DNA of 64,000 nucleotides, taken from assembly GCA_037976565.1 (NCBI GenBank), contig CP137680.1, forward strand, positions 23,327,533 to 23,391,532, read 5' to 3'. The DNA comes from Mesocentrotus franciscanus (lineage: Eukaryota > Echinodermata > Echinoidea > Camarodonta > Strongylocentrotidae). Both the position numbers and the translations under genes were made by a program. Positions 46,603 to 58,024 of this stretch are shown one piece after another. The notes under the pieces are model-generated. The model worked only from the letters and a program-made list of their open reading frames with translations, had not been told where the DNA came from and searched no databases. Within the stretch, counting starts at the first letter, position 1; every line of letters begins with the position of its first letter.

Positions 46603-46925
46603 GAGTGGTTTAAGCATTTGACTTGAAATTCAAAGGTCGTGGGTTCAATCCCAGACACAGCACTAATGCATTTTGGCAAGGCATTAATCTACATTTGCCA
46701 CTCCATACCCAGGAGAGAAATGGGGACCTGGTAGGATGACGAAAGCCTTTGTGTTAGTAATTGCCATATGTCCTCACGGTGACTATATGGTAGGAATACT
46801 CCCAGGAGGGTGGAGATGGTGCACATTCTGCATGAATGAATCTGATGACCGGGGTAATAATATCTGTAAAGCACTTAGAGACGGTATTCCGTATTAAGCG
46901 CTATATAAATCCAGATTATTAACCT
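46603..46925 (+). mobile_element. tRNA-derived SINE
   Basis: GAGTGGTTTAAGCATTTGA (A box) and GGTCGTGGGTTCAATCCC (B box, 46635-46652) are followed by the core CAAGGCATTAATCTACATTT, then ATACCCAGGAGAGAAATGGGG, and end GTATTAAGCGCTATATAAATCC. It shares its core with 41838-42116. Confidence 0.8.
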
Positions 46926-46929
46926 ACCT

Positions 46930-48870
46930 ACCTAAGATTTACCTATTGAGCAGAGGTAATATACCTAGCTATCTTGTTATCACCTTATTGAATTATTTAA
47001 AAGAAAACAACTTTATATTAAAGGTATTTACGAGTTATTATTTATCTACAGTTCCCCCAAAACGGTACAATTACCAAATATACATCATACCCTAAATATA
47101 TAAATCAGCAACCTATTAAAATATGTATATATTATGTTTATAACGTGATCTAAGAATAGAAGCGATTGATACCAAATTAAAATGAGGTTTCTTTGTTCTA
47201 TCAGCAAAATGCCTCTACAAAATATGAAAATACTTTACAAGGCATAGGCTAAGGTGCTCTTTCGTTTTCTGCACTTGACTAGTCATTACCCATTTAGAAT
47301 CATTTTTTTAATAGACAATATCTTATTGTAAATAGCATTTTTAGTGTGAGAACCATTTCTGCTGAGTATAACCATTTAGATGCCACACGGTTCTCTCCTA
47401 TCTACACCAACTTGAAAACCTTGAAATGCCGTCGACAGGCGAACGATAGAAAGGGGAAATATGAAGCAGATCCATAATCAGGTCGTAGATGCTGATAATT
47501 AAAGCTCCATCGAGGGCTTTAACGTCTAAACGTTTAATGGTCGCGTGGATGAAAATTGAGATTAATCGATATGAACAACACTTGGAGTCTGAGCTCGTAA
47601 GCACCCTGGGTTTCCTGCAGCATTGGCTTTCGCGCCTTTTTTTCATTCAGGTCACCTTTGCCGTTTGCATGCGACCTAGTTCGATTATTAATCTACATAA
47701 TTTCGGTAGTGATCACCCAGATATAGCTGAGAAGGATGTCCATGTTATGGTGAGTGTCAGCTTGGAGGCGGTTGGGGATAGTACTCCTTTAGTATATATT
47801 AAGGGGGCGAGGTTATTGCAGTCAATCAATAGGCCTCGTATCATGTCCATTATTGTTAACATAATTTTCTTGGGTTAGTATTCATATTATATAATGCTTG
47901 GGGCATGTTGGGAGGGAATTGGTCAAACTGAAATAAATGCGTGTGTAATCATCTGATGTTTTAACCCTGTTTAGTTAATACCCGTTATTGGAATAAACGG
48001 CAGCGAGATATTATATATTGCCTTTGTTGTAAATACAAAGATATTGTATTTCCACGTGGTCTATTTGCACGAATTAATTAGAAGTAATCAACAAAATAAT
48101 GTGGGCACTTGCTTCATTCCGCTGAGGCTGTAACATTCTCTTATCGTTTTTGCATTGCTGAAAATATAATAATCACTTCTTTCAAGAACAAAGCCCTCTC
48201 GAAGTAAACTAATGTATTAATATTTCATATTTTCTAACCTAGATGATGCTACATCTAGCTACAATGATGCCACTGTCCCGGTGTTGAACGTCACTTGGTG
48301 TTTATCATCTTTTGAAAAAAACTGTTGTTTTTTCCCACATTTGTCCCTCTCGACCCGGGTGTATATGTGTAGCCTGGGTAACAATAATTGCAGGCCCCGC
48401 AAGAAAGCAGTATTAAAAATGATGTGGCTGCCCTGCGTAAATATGACCAAATTACTATTGCCATTTATTTTCATTGACCACAACTATGAACTATATAGAA
48501 ACTGTTTTAACAGCATTTCAGGGATACATAATGCTAATTTTATCAACTTGTTCCTTTACTTGGAAATAGTAAGCGGTATATTGAAAATCATTAAAGTATA
48601 TTGGATCGATAGACCGAAAATACAAAGATGGCTTATACTTGTGAAATTATGTTTATGATAATACATGTACAACAGGAATTACACATGTTATTCACGGGCA
48701 CATTCGTATTTTTATGCTTATTAAAGAAATGAGAGGTATTTACGATTTGGGGGTATATTATGTCGTCTTCTTAGAGTTTCAAAACCAGAAGTGCGTTAGC
48801 TCTGTGTAAAGAAATATATGAGCCAGATTACCCTTCCCACTATCAGCAAACGATATGACCATGCAATTTA
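46930..48870. other. No recognised gene; two motif-free open frames
   Basis: The longest open frames of the duplicated block lie here: 129 codons at 47489-47878, broken by one extra T in copy 2 near 58755, and 125 codons at 48281-48658, intact in copy 2. Neither shows a domain I recognise. The second begins after a CTAACCTAG that could be a splice acceptor and is Cys-rich in its first half (SFEKNCCFF, LGNNNC), but nothing confirms it is coding. Confidence 0.3.
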
Positions 48871-49346
48871 TTTTGGGAAAGTTTGAACCCCAATTATACC
48901 AAGTATCATATATTATTTTTAGAAAGTTTAATGCTCAATCATACCAAGTATCGTTTATATTTACTTATTCATAGCCAATATACATTCAATCGTCTGGAAC
49001 TTTCCTGTTAAAAGAATTGTCCAATACACGAGATTTTGTCTGCTAATAATTAGGGCACAACCCATTTGAAGTTGATCGCAAAGACCTCGGAGACCTCATC
49101 TCAAGGGCAATTCCAATGACATTTACAATCATGCCCAGATTACGTAATGCATCATCGTTAAACTTACACATTTTGATGGTTGATGGACAAGGCTGTATAT
49201 TGAAATTGCATAAGGTGATGATTCGAAAGTCTTTGCAATCGTGCCTTAGCTCTTTGTTTAAAAATAATAATTTAACGTCATTGTGGGTCTCAGCCAAAGA
49301 CATGATCAAGCTATTTATTACGGGAAAGGTTAATGTTCTATGACAG

Positions 49347-51161
49347 TAGGGGTGATTCACTAACCGGGATTAATATCCTTCCTAAGAGCAATTTCGGGGA
49401 TTGATATTAGTCCCGGCTTAATATTAATCCCAACTCACTGGTTCACTAAAGTGCTATTAGGCTGGGATTTGATTTTCTTTTCTTTTCTTTTATTTTGCAT
49501 TCATATTACATGTAGTACACAGTTTTTTTGATAACAATAGAAATATAAAATACAATGAGCATTTTTCTGACGGTGAATTATAAATAAGCAAATATATATA
49601 GCAATTGTTATTTTCAAAAACGAAATGATAAACTGTCATAAATACTAAATTTCATCAAACATTATACAATTATTTGTGGAAGAAGGACTGTCATTGTAAG
49701 CAGATTGCTTGAAAACTAGACAGCCACAGACAATTTTAATGAATCAATTTCAAGTTCCGATGTATGAATATTCAAGTGATCAATCAACCAATCAGAAAAA
49801 TGCAAGCCAGATGCCTAAAAATAATTTGACGGCAATAAATAGTTTGTGAACGAGGATAATGGGGGTTGGCGCGCCTAATTTTGGTCATAAAATTACATCG
49901 CCGGCCGGCCGTACGCATACGCCGATCAATCAAAGAGTAATAGTCCTAGATTACATTTGCCCCGGGCGCCGTACGATAAATTGGTCTACGATTTTTTTTG
50001 TGCGATTTTGGGGGCATCGTGGGAGGCTACGGGCTACGATGTTTGTGTTTACATTATCTACGAGCATCGTGCCATTTCTTGTATTGGCCCTCGAGGGCAG
50101 GTCGGGGCAAATCCGTAGATAGGCTGCTCGGAGATTGTATGAAAATCGTGCAGTAGCCGTGCAGTCTACGCAGTCTCCGCATGGAAATTGTACGGAACCC
50201 GTGCAGCTTCCTTGCATAGGTTGCGCGGAGAAGGCGCGGTGACCGTTCAGCCGCCGTGCCGTTTTGAGCTTTTTTTGCCCCCATGTTCACCGAAAATTCG
50301 TGCGTTTTCTGCACGATCAACATGAGGCCTCCGCGCGAAGCCCGTGCGGGGATTGTGCAATGCCACCTACGGGCAGGATACGGGCTCCGTAGACTCATCG
50401 CTGGACAAATGTAATCTAGGCATAGATTCGTTACGACGTTAGAAGATGAAGAATCACGAATTCAAGAATAGGATGTGCAGTTCAGGAAAAGCAAAGATTA
50501 TGATCGCTATTTGATATTCATAATATCAGAAACAAATGCATGCTTTTCTTTTTAAAGTATACGGTACGGCAAACTTGTTGAATGGACAAACAATGACATG
50601 TAGTACGGTGCAGGTGTTGATAATTCAGTCCCATTCGTTGCCGTTCAAGTATTGAAAATTGTCGACCTTTTGATACTTGTTTGGTGATCTTTTCGTTTTC
50701 ATTGTGTGCATCATTTTCTGCAACGCAGGGAGTACCGAATCTCTGTAAATAAATCCGTGCAATAAATTAAGAGGCTACAGTTGAGTAATGTTTGTAGTTC
50801 TGTGTTGCTGTCCTTAGTTTGAATTGTATGAGGTTAATGGTATTATTTATGTTTTGACCTCGGACATTGTGGGAGTGTTTATAATAATTATATAACCAGT
50901 GAGATGGGACTTTGGAGTCTTAAGTCCCATCTTCCTGATATAACCTTGTCATTTTTAAAATTTACCATGTAGATTCTAATTAGTAATTCTATGTCTAGAT
51001 GCTATAATAGCGATCCGGATCACTCTTAGCCTTAATAGCGATTTTAATGCTAGCATTAATCCCAAATGCCTCTTACGATATTGCTCTTATGATTAATATT
51101 GAGCCTATGAGCAATTTTATCCCATTTGGGATTAATTTTAGCTATTAGTGAATCACCCCCC
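49347..51161. mobile_element. 1.8 kb TIR element with GGGGTGATTCACTAA ends
   Basis: The left end GGGGTGATTCACTAA (49349-49363) is matched by TTAGTGAATCACCCCCC (51145-51161). Both ends are followed internally by several GGGATTAAT / ATTAATCCC motifs in both orientations. No transposase-like frame was seen. A GC-rich MITE is nested inside (49945-50420). No clear target duplication is visible. The superfamily is not assigned. Confidence 0.7.
49945..50420. mobile_element. GC-rich nested MITE (476 bp)
   Basis: CCTAGATTACATTTGCCC at the left is mirrored by GGACAAATGTAATCTAGG at the right. The interior is far richer in GC and CpG than its surroundings and repeats short motifs such as CGTGCAG, GGCTACGGGCTACGA and CGTACGG. 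Open frames here (87 to 137 codons on both strands, broken differently in the two large copies) follow from the composition. Confidence 0.75.
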
Positions 51162-51373
51162 AGGTATCATCTATCATTTATTCATATCCAATATACAATA
51201 AGTCGTCTGGAACTTTCCCATGAAAGGATTTGTCCAATAAAAGGCAAAGTAAGACTCTGTGGGCGAAAGCACACTTGAACACGATCACAATTCCATAAAG
51301 TTGGAATACTACCAGTCTGAAAGGATAGATTGATAATGAAAGTTAAAGGAGAAGCTGTAGACGTGCTATACAT

Positions 51374-51624
51374 TTAAAGGGAGTGTAGCATGGCAAACAC
51401 TGGTTAACGCCATCTACGTCTTCTTTTGGACAACTGCACGTAAACGAATGGACTTGATTAACGGTAGTCAGCGACTTAATCACTACATGGTCAGCGCGCG
51501 CTAGCGTTCGCGAAACAGACCGAAGTTCTACTCACGCTTCAGGTTCGCGTATGTTGCACGCACGTGAATGCTGCGGTCGCGTCGTCCGTAGTCGTATCTC
51601 GTCGTCATGCTACACTCCCTTTAA
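51374..51624. mobile_element. TTAA-type MITE (251 bp) with 15-bp termini
   Basis: TTAAAGGGAGTGTAGCATG at the left and its exact complement at the right. Counting TTAA as the target, the termini are AGGGAGTGTAGCATG. TTAA plus an RGGG start fits Kolobok or piggyBac. The interior is rich in CpG (GTCAGCGCGCGCTAGCGTTCGCG). Confidence 0.85.
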
Positions 51625-51864
51625 GTACCTTCGCAGGGACATTTTCCGGTCCCGTTGCTCGATCTAAGGGGAGGGGTTGTAAAACCTTTGAGTACTTTTT
51701 TTACAATCTACCCCACTGAGAGAAGTTGTTGAGTCAATACGTATAAATGATTATTTTTCATTAGAGCAGTCGTGATTATTATTATTATCTAAAGAGGTAT
51801 CGAAATTTACAAAAAAGTCAGTGATTGCATGAGGTCTGATGATTTATCCTTGTTCGACCTTTCC

Positions 51865-51932
51865 TTCTCTCTCTCTCTCTCTCTCTTTTGGTTTTGTTAT
51901 GTGTGTATGTGTGTGTGTGTGTGTGTGCGTGT
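51865..51932. repeat. (CT)n and (GT)n microsatellite
   Basis: A CT run (51865-51886), then GT-type repeats (51900-51932). Copy 2 (62945-63007) has a shorter CT run. Confidence 0.9.
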
Positions 51933-52185
51933 CTTTGTTTTAAGAGAGGGGTGTATAATTATGATAGATTGCATTCAATTTTTTTTTCTGATTTGTTTTC
52001 AGTGTATATAGCCAAGGTGGATTGTTTATGTGGGTAAATATATATTTAATGACTGCCAGATTTCTTTTGTAGATTTACCAGCAGTTAAAACGTTCTTTGT
52101 AATGAAATCCTTCTTAACTTAAAGGAACACATGAGCCTTTCGATACCTTTCTTTACCATAAATATTGTCATTATAATTGTAATAA

Positions 52186-52270
52186 CAAAATCATTATCAT
52201 TACTATTTTCGTTTTATTCTTGTTACCATTATTATATTATCATTATTATTGATATTATTATTATTACATT
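52186..52270. repeat. ATT-type low-complexity tract
   Basis: ATTATTATATTATCATTATTATT-like sequence with interruptions. The open frame across it is simple-sequence. Confidence 0.6.
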
Positions 52271-52442
52271 TGTATTAATATCTTTAGGTCGAATCAATGG
52301 CAATTGCCAGTATGCTATATCCCAATGAAACAATGGTCGGATTACGTAGTACGTCATTGTAATGCTCGCGCATTTCAATGGGTTATTGACAAGGCTATTG
52401 AAATTACCTTGGGTTGATTTTTATTCGAACGTCCTGCGATCA

Positions 52443-52590
52443 GGGACCCGTTTCACAAAGCCTTTTTTCAATGACAAATGACAAAAATCAGTGACAAAAC
52501 TGCTGATAACCAATCAGAAGCAAGGATTTCAGTAGCTTATAACAAAAACTGTCATTTGTCACTGATGACAAGTTATGTGAAACGGGTCCC
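52443..52590. mobile_element. MITE with GGGACCCGTTTCAC termini (148 bp)
   Basis: GGGACCCGTTTCAC at the left is the exact complement of GTGAAACGGGTCCC at the right. Subterminal ATGACAAATGACA and CTGTCATTTGTCACTGATGAC add to the fold-back. CA lies before and AG after, so no target duplication is clear. Confidence 0.85.
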
Positions 52591-52675
52591 AGGTTCGTGA
52601 AAATCTCCAAGTGCCACATCATGGGGATCCATTGCGTAGGCCATGTGGGCCTTGAGAGTAGTTCTGAAAAGGTTA

Positions 52676-52757
52676 GATTTACCCATTGACTACTGAATTA
52701 CCTAATCCCCATAGGCTTAATACATGGAACAACCGGTTCCAGTAGGCAATGGATTAA
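52676..52757. mobile_element. Short TTAA-type MITE, third copy
   Basis: TTTACCCATTGACTACTGAA at the left and CAGTAGGCAATGGATTAAA at the right. It is the inverse orientation of the family at 3117-3194. Confidence 0.6.
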
Positions 52758-52922
52758 AACAAATCATAACCTTGTTACTCATTGTATATATGAATTCAGA
52801 GAAGTGTCAGAAGAATGTAAATGATGTGAAGGTAGTCAATACATTGGCTTAAAGTGAATCCATGTTTGCGCCCCATTGGATATTGAATTATGCCGTACCG
52901 TATACTTAAAAAAAGAAAAGCA

Positions 52923-54050
52923 TGCATTTGTTTCTGATATTATGAATATCAAATAGCGATCATAAGTGATAATTATTGCAAGAAATAAAAATATTACTTT
53001 TGCTTTTCCTGAATTGAATAATGACACACCAGAATACATATTTCCCTTGGGCGCTATGCCTCATGTCTTCGTCGTTAACGTGGTTAAATGGAAAGTAATG
53101 GGTAATATATATCCACGAATCAATGAAACGTCATCATTAACGAGAATATTTCTTGCACGTTAATACCTTGAATTATCTGTCATGGAAACAATAGATGCAA
53201 GGTTGTCGGCCTGAGAAAAGTCTTTGCAATTTAGATGAGGAATCGAATCTTTACCAGGGCGGTAGCAAAATGCATGAATACGTTTAAATACTTTAACGGT
53301 GAAACTGTATACAGTGTTACTGATGATGATAACCTTTGTAGAAATGTAATTTGAGAAACTGAGATTTAAAATGAAAATATTAAATGGGAATTCCTTTAAA
53401 GAAAGAAAATGATTCACATATAATTTGTATGCTCATCGCTTTGCTCTTCTCATTTCAGTCATACGATTTTGGTCTAAAGCTGGATCATTTTTATCCAAAG
53501 TACTTTCAATGAGGGAAAATCATAGATGAGAAGGTAAAAATTATATTTGGTGACAAATGTATAACAGGGAAACAGGTGTAACTCATATATCTAAAAATAC
53601 TAAAATGTAGCAGTGAAAAAGCTATTTAATTTATGCGAAAACCTCACCTCAGAAGAGGACAAACTTATTTATGCAGTTTGCGTACTGGTAATAATTGTAG
53701 AACAAAGGATGATAGCAGGTGAATGAAATACTTCATCACCACACATACCTGGGAAGGTATCCATAAATTTGAATGCACGTACATGATAAACGATTTCGCA
53801 TAGTAAGTCACGTTATCAAGAAAATGGCGACGCCCATGTCGTGCTGAAAACTGTACATTTACTTGATTTATTCCTCTCTCATACACTTTGGTGGGGAATC
53901 TTATAGACTAATGGGCAAGAATACAATAAATCTCTCAGAATAACTAAAGTTAATTCTCGATGAGCATTCCTTTAAGTGTTCATCTTAACGGATGACACTT
54001 TTTCTCTAATGTTAACCGTTTGGGAATGATTTTTATTCTATCAGATTTTC
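52923..54050. other. No recognised gene
   Basis: Sequence beyond the end of what can be compared with copy 2. Part of 52890-53012 is the reverse complement of 50482-50570 (see findings). Otherwise only short open frames. Confidence 0.35.
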
Positions 54051-54054
54051 AACA

Positions 54055-54638
54055 TTAAAGGGCAATCCAACCCTTGTAATAAGTTCATTCGAATGAAAGC
54101 AGAAAAAATCATAGAAATAGAATGGCGAAAGTTTGACATAAATCGTACCAATAATAGGAAAGTTGTGAATGTTTGAAATATGAGATCACTACAGCTTTGT
54201 GAATCTCAAATTGCCAATTTTGTCGGTTGATTGCGACACAGTGACGGATAACTCTCCCGTATGTCGTGTACAAAAATCACTAATCACAAAATTATCTCCC
54301 AAGCGCATTCACCCTTGGAACCCTCTCAAAATATAGTACGGATTGTATATTTATTACATGTTCTCTAAAAAGGAAAGACCACCCCAAGTCATACCTTGTT
54401 CAAAAATTTAAATTTTAGTTATCTTTTGTGTTGGAACAAATGGGAAGTGGCACGTCACTACATCACAGAGACAATACCGATTCAGCCAATTTGAAGAGCC
54501 CATACTTATAGGGATTGAATCTTTCAAAAAATGATAACTTTCTCATTTTGTTGTTGTCCGTTTTCATTTAAACTATCACGAGTTTGCTTCTTTGATTTTT
54601 CTGCTTTCTTCTAGAGTAGTTTGTTAATTTGAAAGTTG
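54055..54638. mobile_element. Probable TTAA-type MITE cut by the gap
   Basis: ATTAAAGGGCAATCCAACCC at 54055 looks like the left end of a common marine-invertebrate MITE that starts TTAAAGGGRAATCCAACCC. The sequence before the gap (TTTCTCATTTTGTTGTTGTC.., then CTTTGATTTTTCTGC) resembles its right half. The right terminus would lie inside the N gap. Confidence 0.4.
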
Positions 54639-55138
54639 NNNNNNNNNNNNNNNNNNNNNNNNNNNNNNNNNNNNNNNNNNNNNNNNNNNNNNNNNNNNNN
54701 NNNNNNNNNNNNNNNNNNNNNNNNNNNNNNNNNNNNNNNNNNNNNNNNNNNNNNNNNNNNNNNNNNNNNNNNNNNNNNNNNNNNNNNNNNNNNNNNNNNN
54801 NNNNNNNNNNNNNNNNNNNNNNNNNNNNNNNNNNNNNNNNNNNNNNNNNNNNNNNNNNNNNNNNNNNNNNNNNNNNNNNNNNNNNNNNNNNNNNNNNNNN
54901 NNNNNNNNNNNNNNNNNNNNNNNNNNNNNNNNNNNNNNNNNNNNNNNNNNNNNNNNNNNNNNNNNNNNNNNNNNNNNNNNNNNNNNNNNNNNNNNNNNNN
55001 NNNNNNNNNNNNNNNNNNNNNNNNNNNNNNNNNNNNNNNNNNNNNNNNNNNNNNNNNNNNNNNNNNNNNNNNNNNNNNNNNNNNNNNNNNNNNNNNNNNN
55101 NNNNNNNNNNNNNNNNNNNNNNNNNNNNNNNNNNNNNN
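54639..55138. other. Assembly gap, exactly 500 N
   Basis: A round-number run of N, so its length is a placeholder. Copy 2 of the large duplication starts directly at its right edge. Confidence 0.99.
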
Positions 55139-56521
55139 AAGAAGACAAATTATTTTAAGGGGATACGGGCATTAGATATAGGAGTAGTCCCTGGAAGCTC
55201 GCTAGACTGTCAGCGTGCCCTTCATTTGCTGGAAGGCTGTTCCATTCTGGGATAGAGCGTTGGGAAAATGCAAAACTGTCTATGTCGCTTCTTCCTTGGT
55301 GCATCATAAGTAGCACTGGTCTCCAGTGTGCATCAGATTACAGGATATTGGCCTGAATATTTCAAAACATTCTTGAGGAGCATGCGAAGATCCCCTTTCC
55401 TCATGTGAATATCTGCTGGTAAACACATTTCTTGTTTAATGATATTATAAGCCGTTATGGATAGGATAGCCAACGTTGCATCATTACCTCTAGGGCAGAT
55501 TCAAACTGGGGATATCTATACTAAAGAGGAAAAGTTAGAATTATGCAAGTTTTATGTTATTGATAATATTGATCCTACTAAATACCATTGCTGCCCAGTT
55601 TTCAATTTGCTACCTGACGGTACTTTAAAATCTTACTGAAGAGACATAACAAACATTAAGCATGTAGGCACATAACATTTTGTCTGTGCTACGCAAAACT
55701 GAATATTATTTTTATTCAATAAGATGTATTCAAAACCATCTAGCACGGAATTTCCACAGAACGTTGGTGATGGTATGGAGATTGTGTGATATATATTCTG
55801 TCCTGTTACCTGAAATAGATCAATAGAAATGTACAGGAAATTTGTGTGACTCTTTCTTATTCATGGAAAGTGCATGGTAAAATGATTTAAATATTTTTTT
55901 CTTGAGATAGCCAAGAGATACTAGGAAATGAAAAGGTTACTTTACAATTATCGGTTTGAGTTCATTTCAGTTCATTATACTCTGTTGTGTGTATATGCAA
56001 AACCTGAAATATGTTTACATAACATCAAACTTCAATCCAGGTCATTATGGCTGAAGTGCGTTTATACTGTATGTTACAGGACATTTAATGGCAAGAATTC
56101 TGTATTGTTACCAAATGTCTTAATATCACCTACAAGTATATACCTTACCGCTGAAATATGCTTAAACCTAACAAATACATCACCAGTGTAAAATAAAAGG
56201 TTAATCACTTCCAATCGTTTAAATTTGGCGGCCATTTTCTTTTACACTAACTTGGTTAAACGCTTCCATGTTTCCTGCTTACCATGCAGAAAAAATATCT
56301 ACTAGATCTAGTTTGAATATATTTTAACCCTACAACAAAGGTAAAGACAATTACATCTATAGGAGGGGTACCTAATGATTTATGGACAGTAAAGGTGTTG
56401 GCAGACATTTTGAATGGCACAATGGCACCCATCTTGGATACAATTTTCCATATCCCCCATCCAAAATGTTATAGCGATGCTATAGAAAATAGGGTCGAAG
56501 CCAGGAGGTTTGTTTACTATT

Positions 56522-56692
56522 TATTCATGATTGAGGAAGCGACACATAGTGAATTCGCCAGTCCCCGTTGGCAACACATTAATCATAAAGTCCTCGGAGA
56601 GGACTTACGACTGTTGGTACCCTGGTTGTTAGTTCCCTGGTTGCTTACAGGCATACAGATGTCTTCTTAGTATTCAGGCAAAATAAAGAATC
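56522..56692 (+). mobile_element. Degraded SINE body, copy 2
   Basis: Counterpart of 45430-45600 with the same core and the same loss of the tRNA head. Confidence 0.6.
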
Positions 56693-57700
56693 AATCCAAA
56701 CCAAACCATTCGCTATCTTTTATTCAATTCATTTTGATGCATTTTGTCTTGGTCATGGGCAAGATTATATATTTATTTATTATTTATTAAGTTTTATTTC
56801 AGTAGGGTGGTTCCATTCAAGCCAACAAGTAAATGTAATGGCCTGCTTTCCAAGGAAGCCCTACATTATACAGGTACATAAAATAACATCACATTTAATA
56901 CAAAATAACCCAAATTTAACACAGAACTACGTAATAGTTGTGTAATAATTAAAAATATAAATGGATAATCTAAACGAATACATTACACAATTATTTGAAA
57001 TAACAACAACAGTAACCAGGGCCTACAACCCATTTATTCATTATCATTGAAACAAATGTAGCTGAAAACAAATGAATACTATATTTGGGGGAAAAACAAA
57101 AACTAAAAATTAAGAAAGATAAAGAAAAGAAAAAAAGGTATGGGAGATTAAACGAGCCCCCTCCCAATTAACAGAAACAATAAGGCAGCTAAAAGTTATC
57201 AAAATTGTACATGTTTGGACTTCTAAAGAGTGTGAGATAAAGATCCGCAACATATTTTATTAAAATAGAAGCAATGAACTACTTGATTGAATATTTAAAG
57301 GGAGTTTGTTGAAAAGATATGGACCTTGGTATAAAAAAACTGCGTTAACGATATTCGGAAAATACCTGGGTGGTATGTATTATTGGTATCTTTTATAGGT
57401 TCCTGGTTTTTCTTCAATACTCCTGTTGCTTTCTTCGTCCCCCTGCACGGTAGCTCATTTGACACACGTGCAGTTTTGCACAAAACGATAGGAACCAATC
57501 GACGGAAGGATTGCTTTGTGCAACACAACGCCTTTGCAAAAATTACCCATATCCGGTCTTGGTTAGCTCCATGATAACCTTTCTTACACTGATATAGATT
57601 ATTCCTGCACGGAAAATATTTAAATTATCTTTAAGCCTTTGGTATACAGAGAGATTATTTGAGTGGCATATTAACAGTTTACCTCTTTATAACCTCTTTC

Positions 57701-58024
57701 GAGTGGTTTAAGCATTTGACTTGAAATTCAAAGGTCGTGGGTTCAATCCCAGACACAGCACTAATGCATTTTGGCAAGGCATTAATCTACATTTGCCACT
57801 CCATACCCAGGAGAGAAATGGGGACCTGGTAGGATGACGAAAGCCTTTGTGTTAGTAATTGCCATATGTCCTCACGGTGACTATATGGTAGGAATACTCC
57901 CAGGAGGTTGGAGATGGTGCACATTCTGCATGAATGAATCTGATGACCGGGGTAATAATATCTGTAAAGCACTTAGAGACGGTATTCCGTATTAAGCGCT
58001 ATATAAATCCAGATTATTAACCTA
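57701..58024 (+). mobile_element. tRNA-derived SINE, copy 2
   Basis: Counterpart of 46603-46925, with one visible substitution (AGGAGGTTGG for AGGAGGGTGG). Confidence 0.8.

Larger units (their letters stand above)
44040..52922. repeat. Large duplication, copy 1 (about 8.9 kb)
   Basis: Aligns from GAAGACAAATTATTTTAAGG to AAAAAAAGAAAAGCAT with 55140-64000, which stops only because the window ends. Differences are homopolymer lengths (the C-run at 44291, the T-runs near 47642 and 50273), one ~15-bp indel near 48690 and scattered substitutions. All repeats inside are therefore listed twice. Confidence 0.95.

Noticed and set aside
47489..47878. 129-codon frame as a protein-coding gene
   Set aside because: An extra T near 58755 breaks it in the near-identical copy 2, it overlaps an equally open minus-strand frame, and no domain is recognised.
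49043..49360. 105-codon minus-strand frame as a gene fragment
   Set aside because: The plus strand is open over the same stretch, no family motif was recognised, and copy 2 differs at the ends.
54624..55255. Long open frames of up to 208 codons
   Set aside because: They consist almost entirely of undetermined residues across the 500-N gap.
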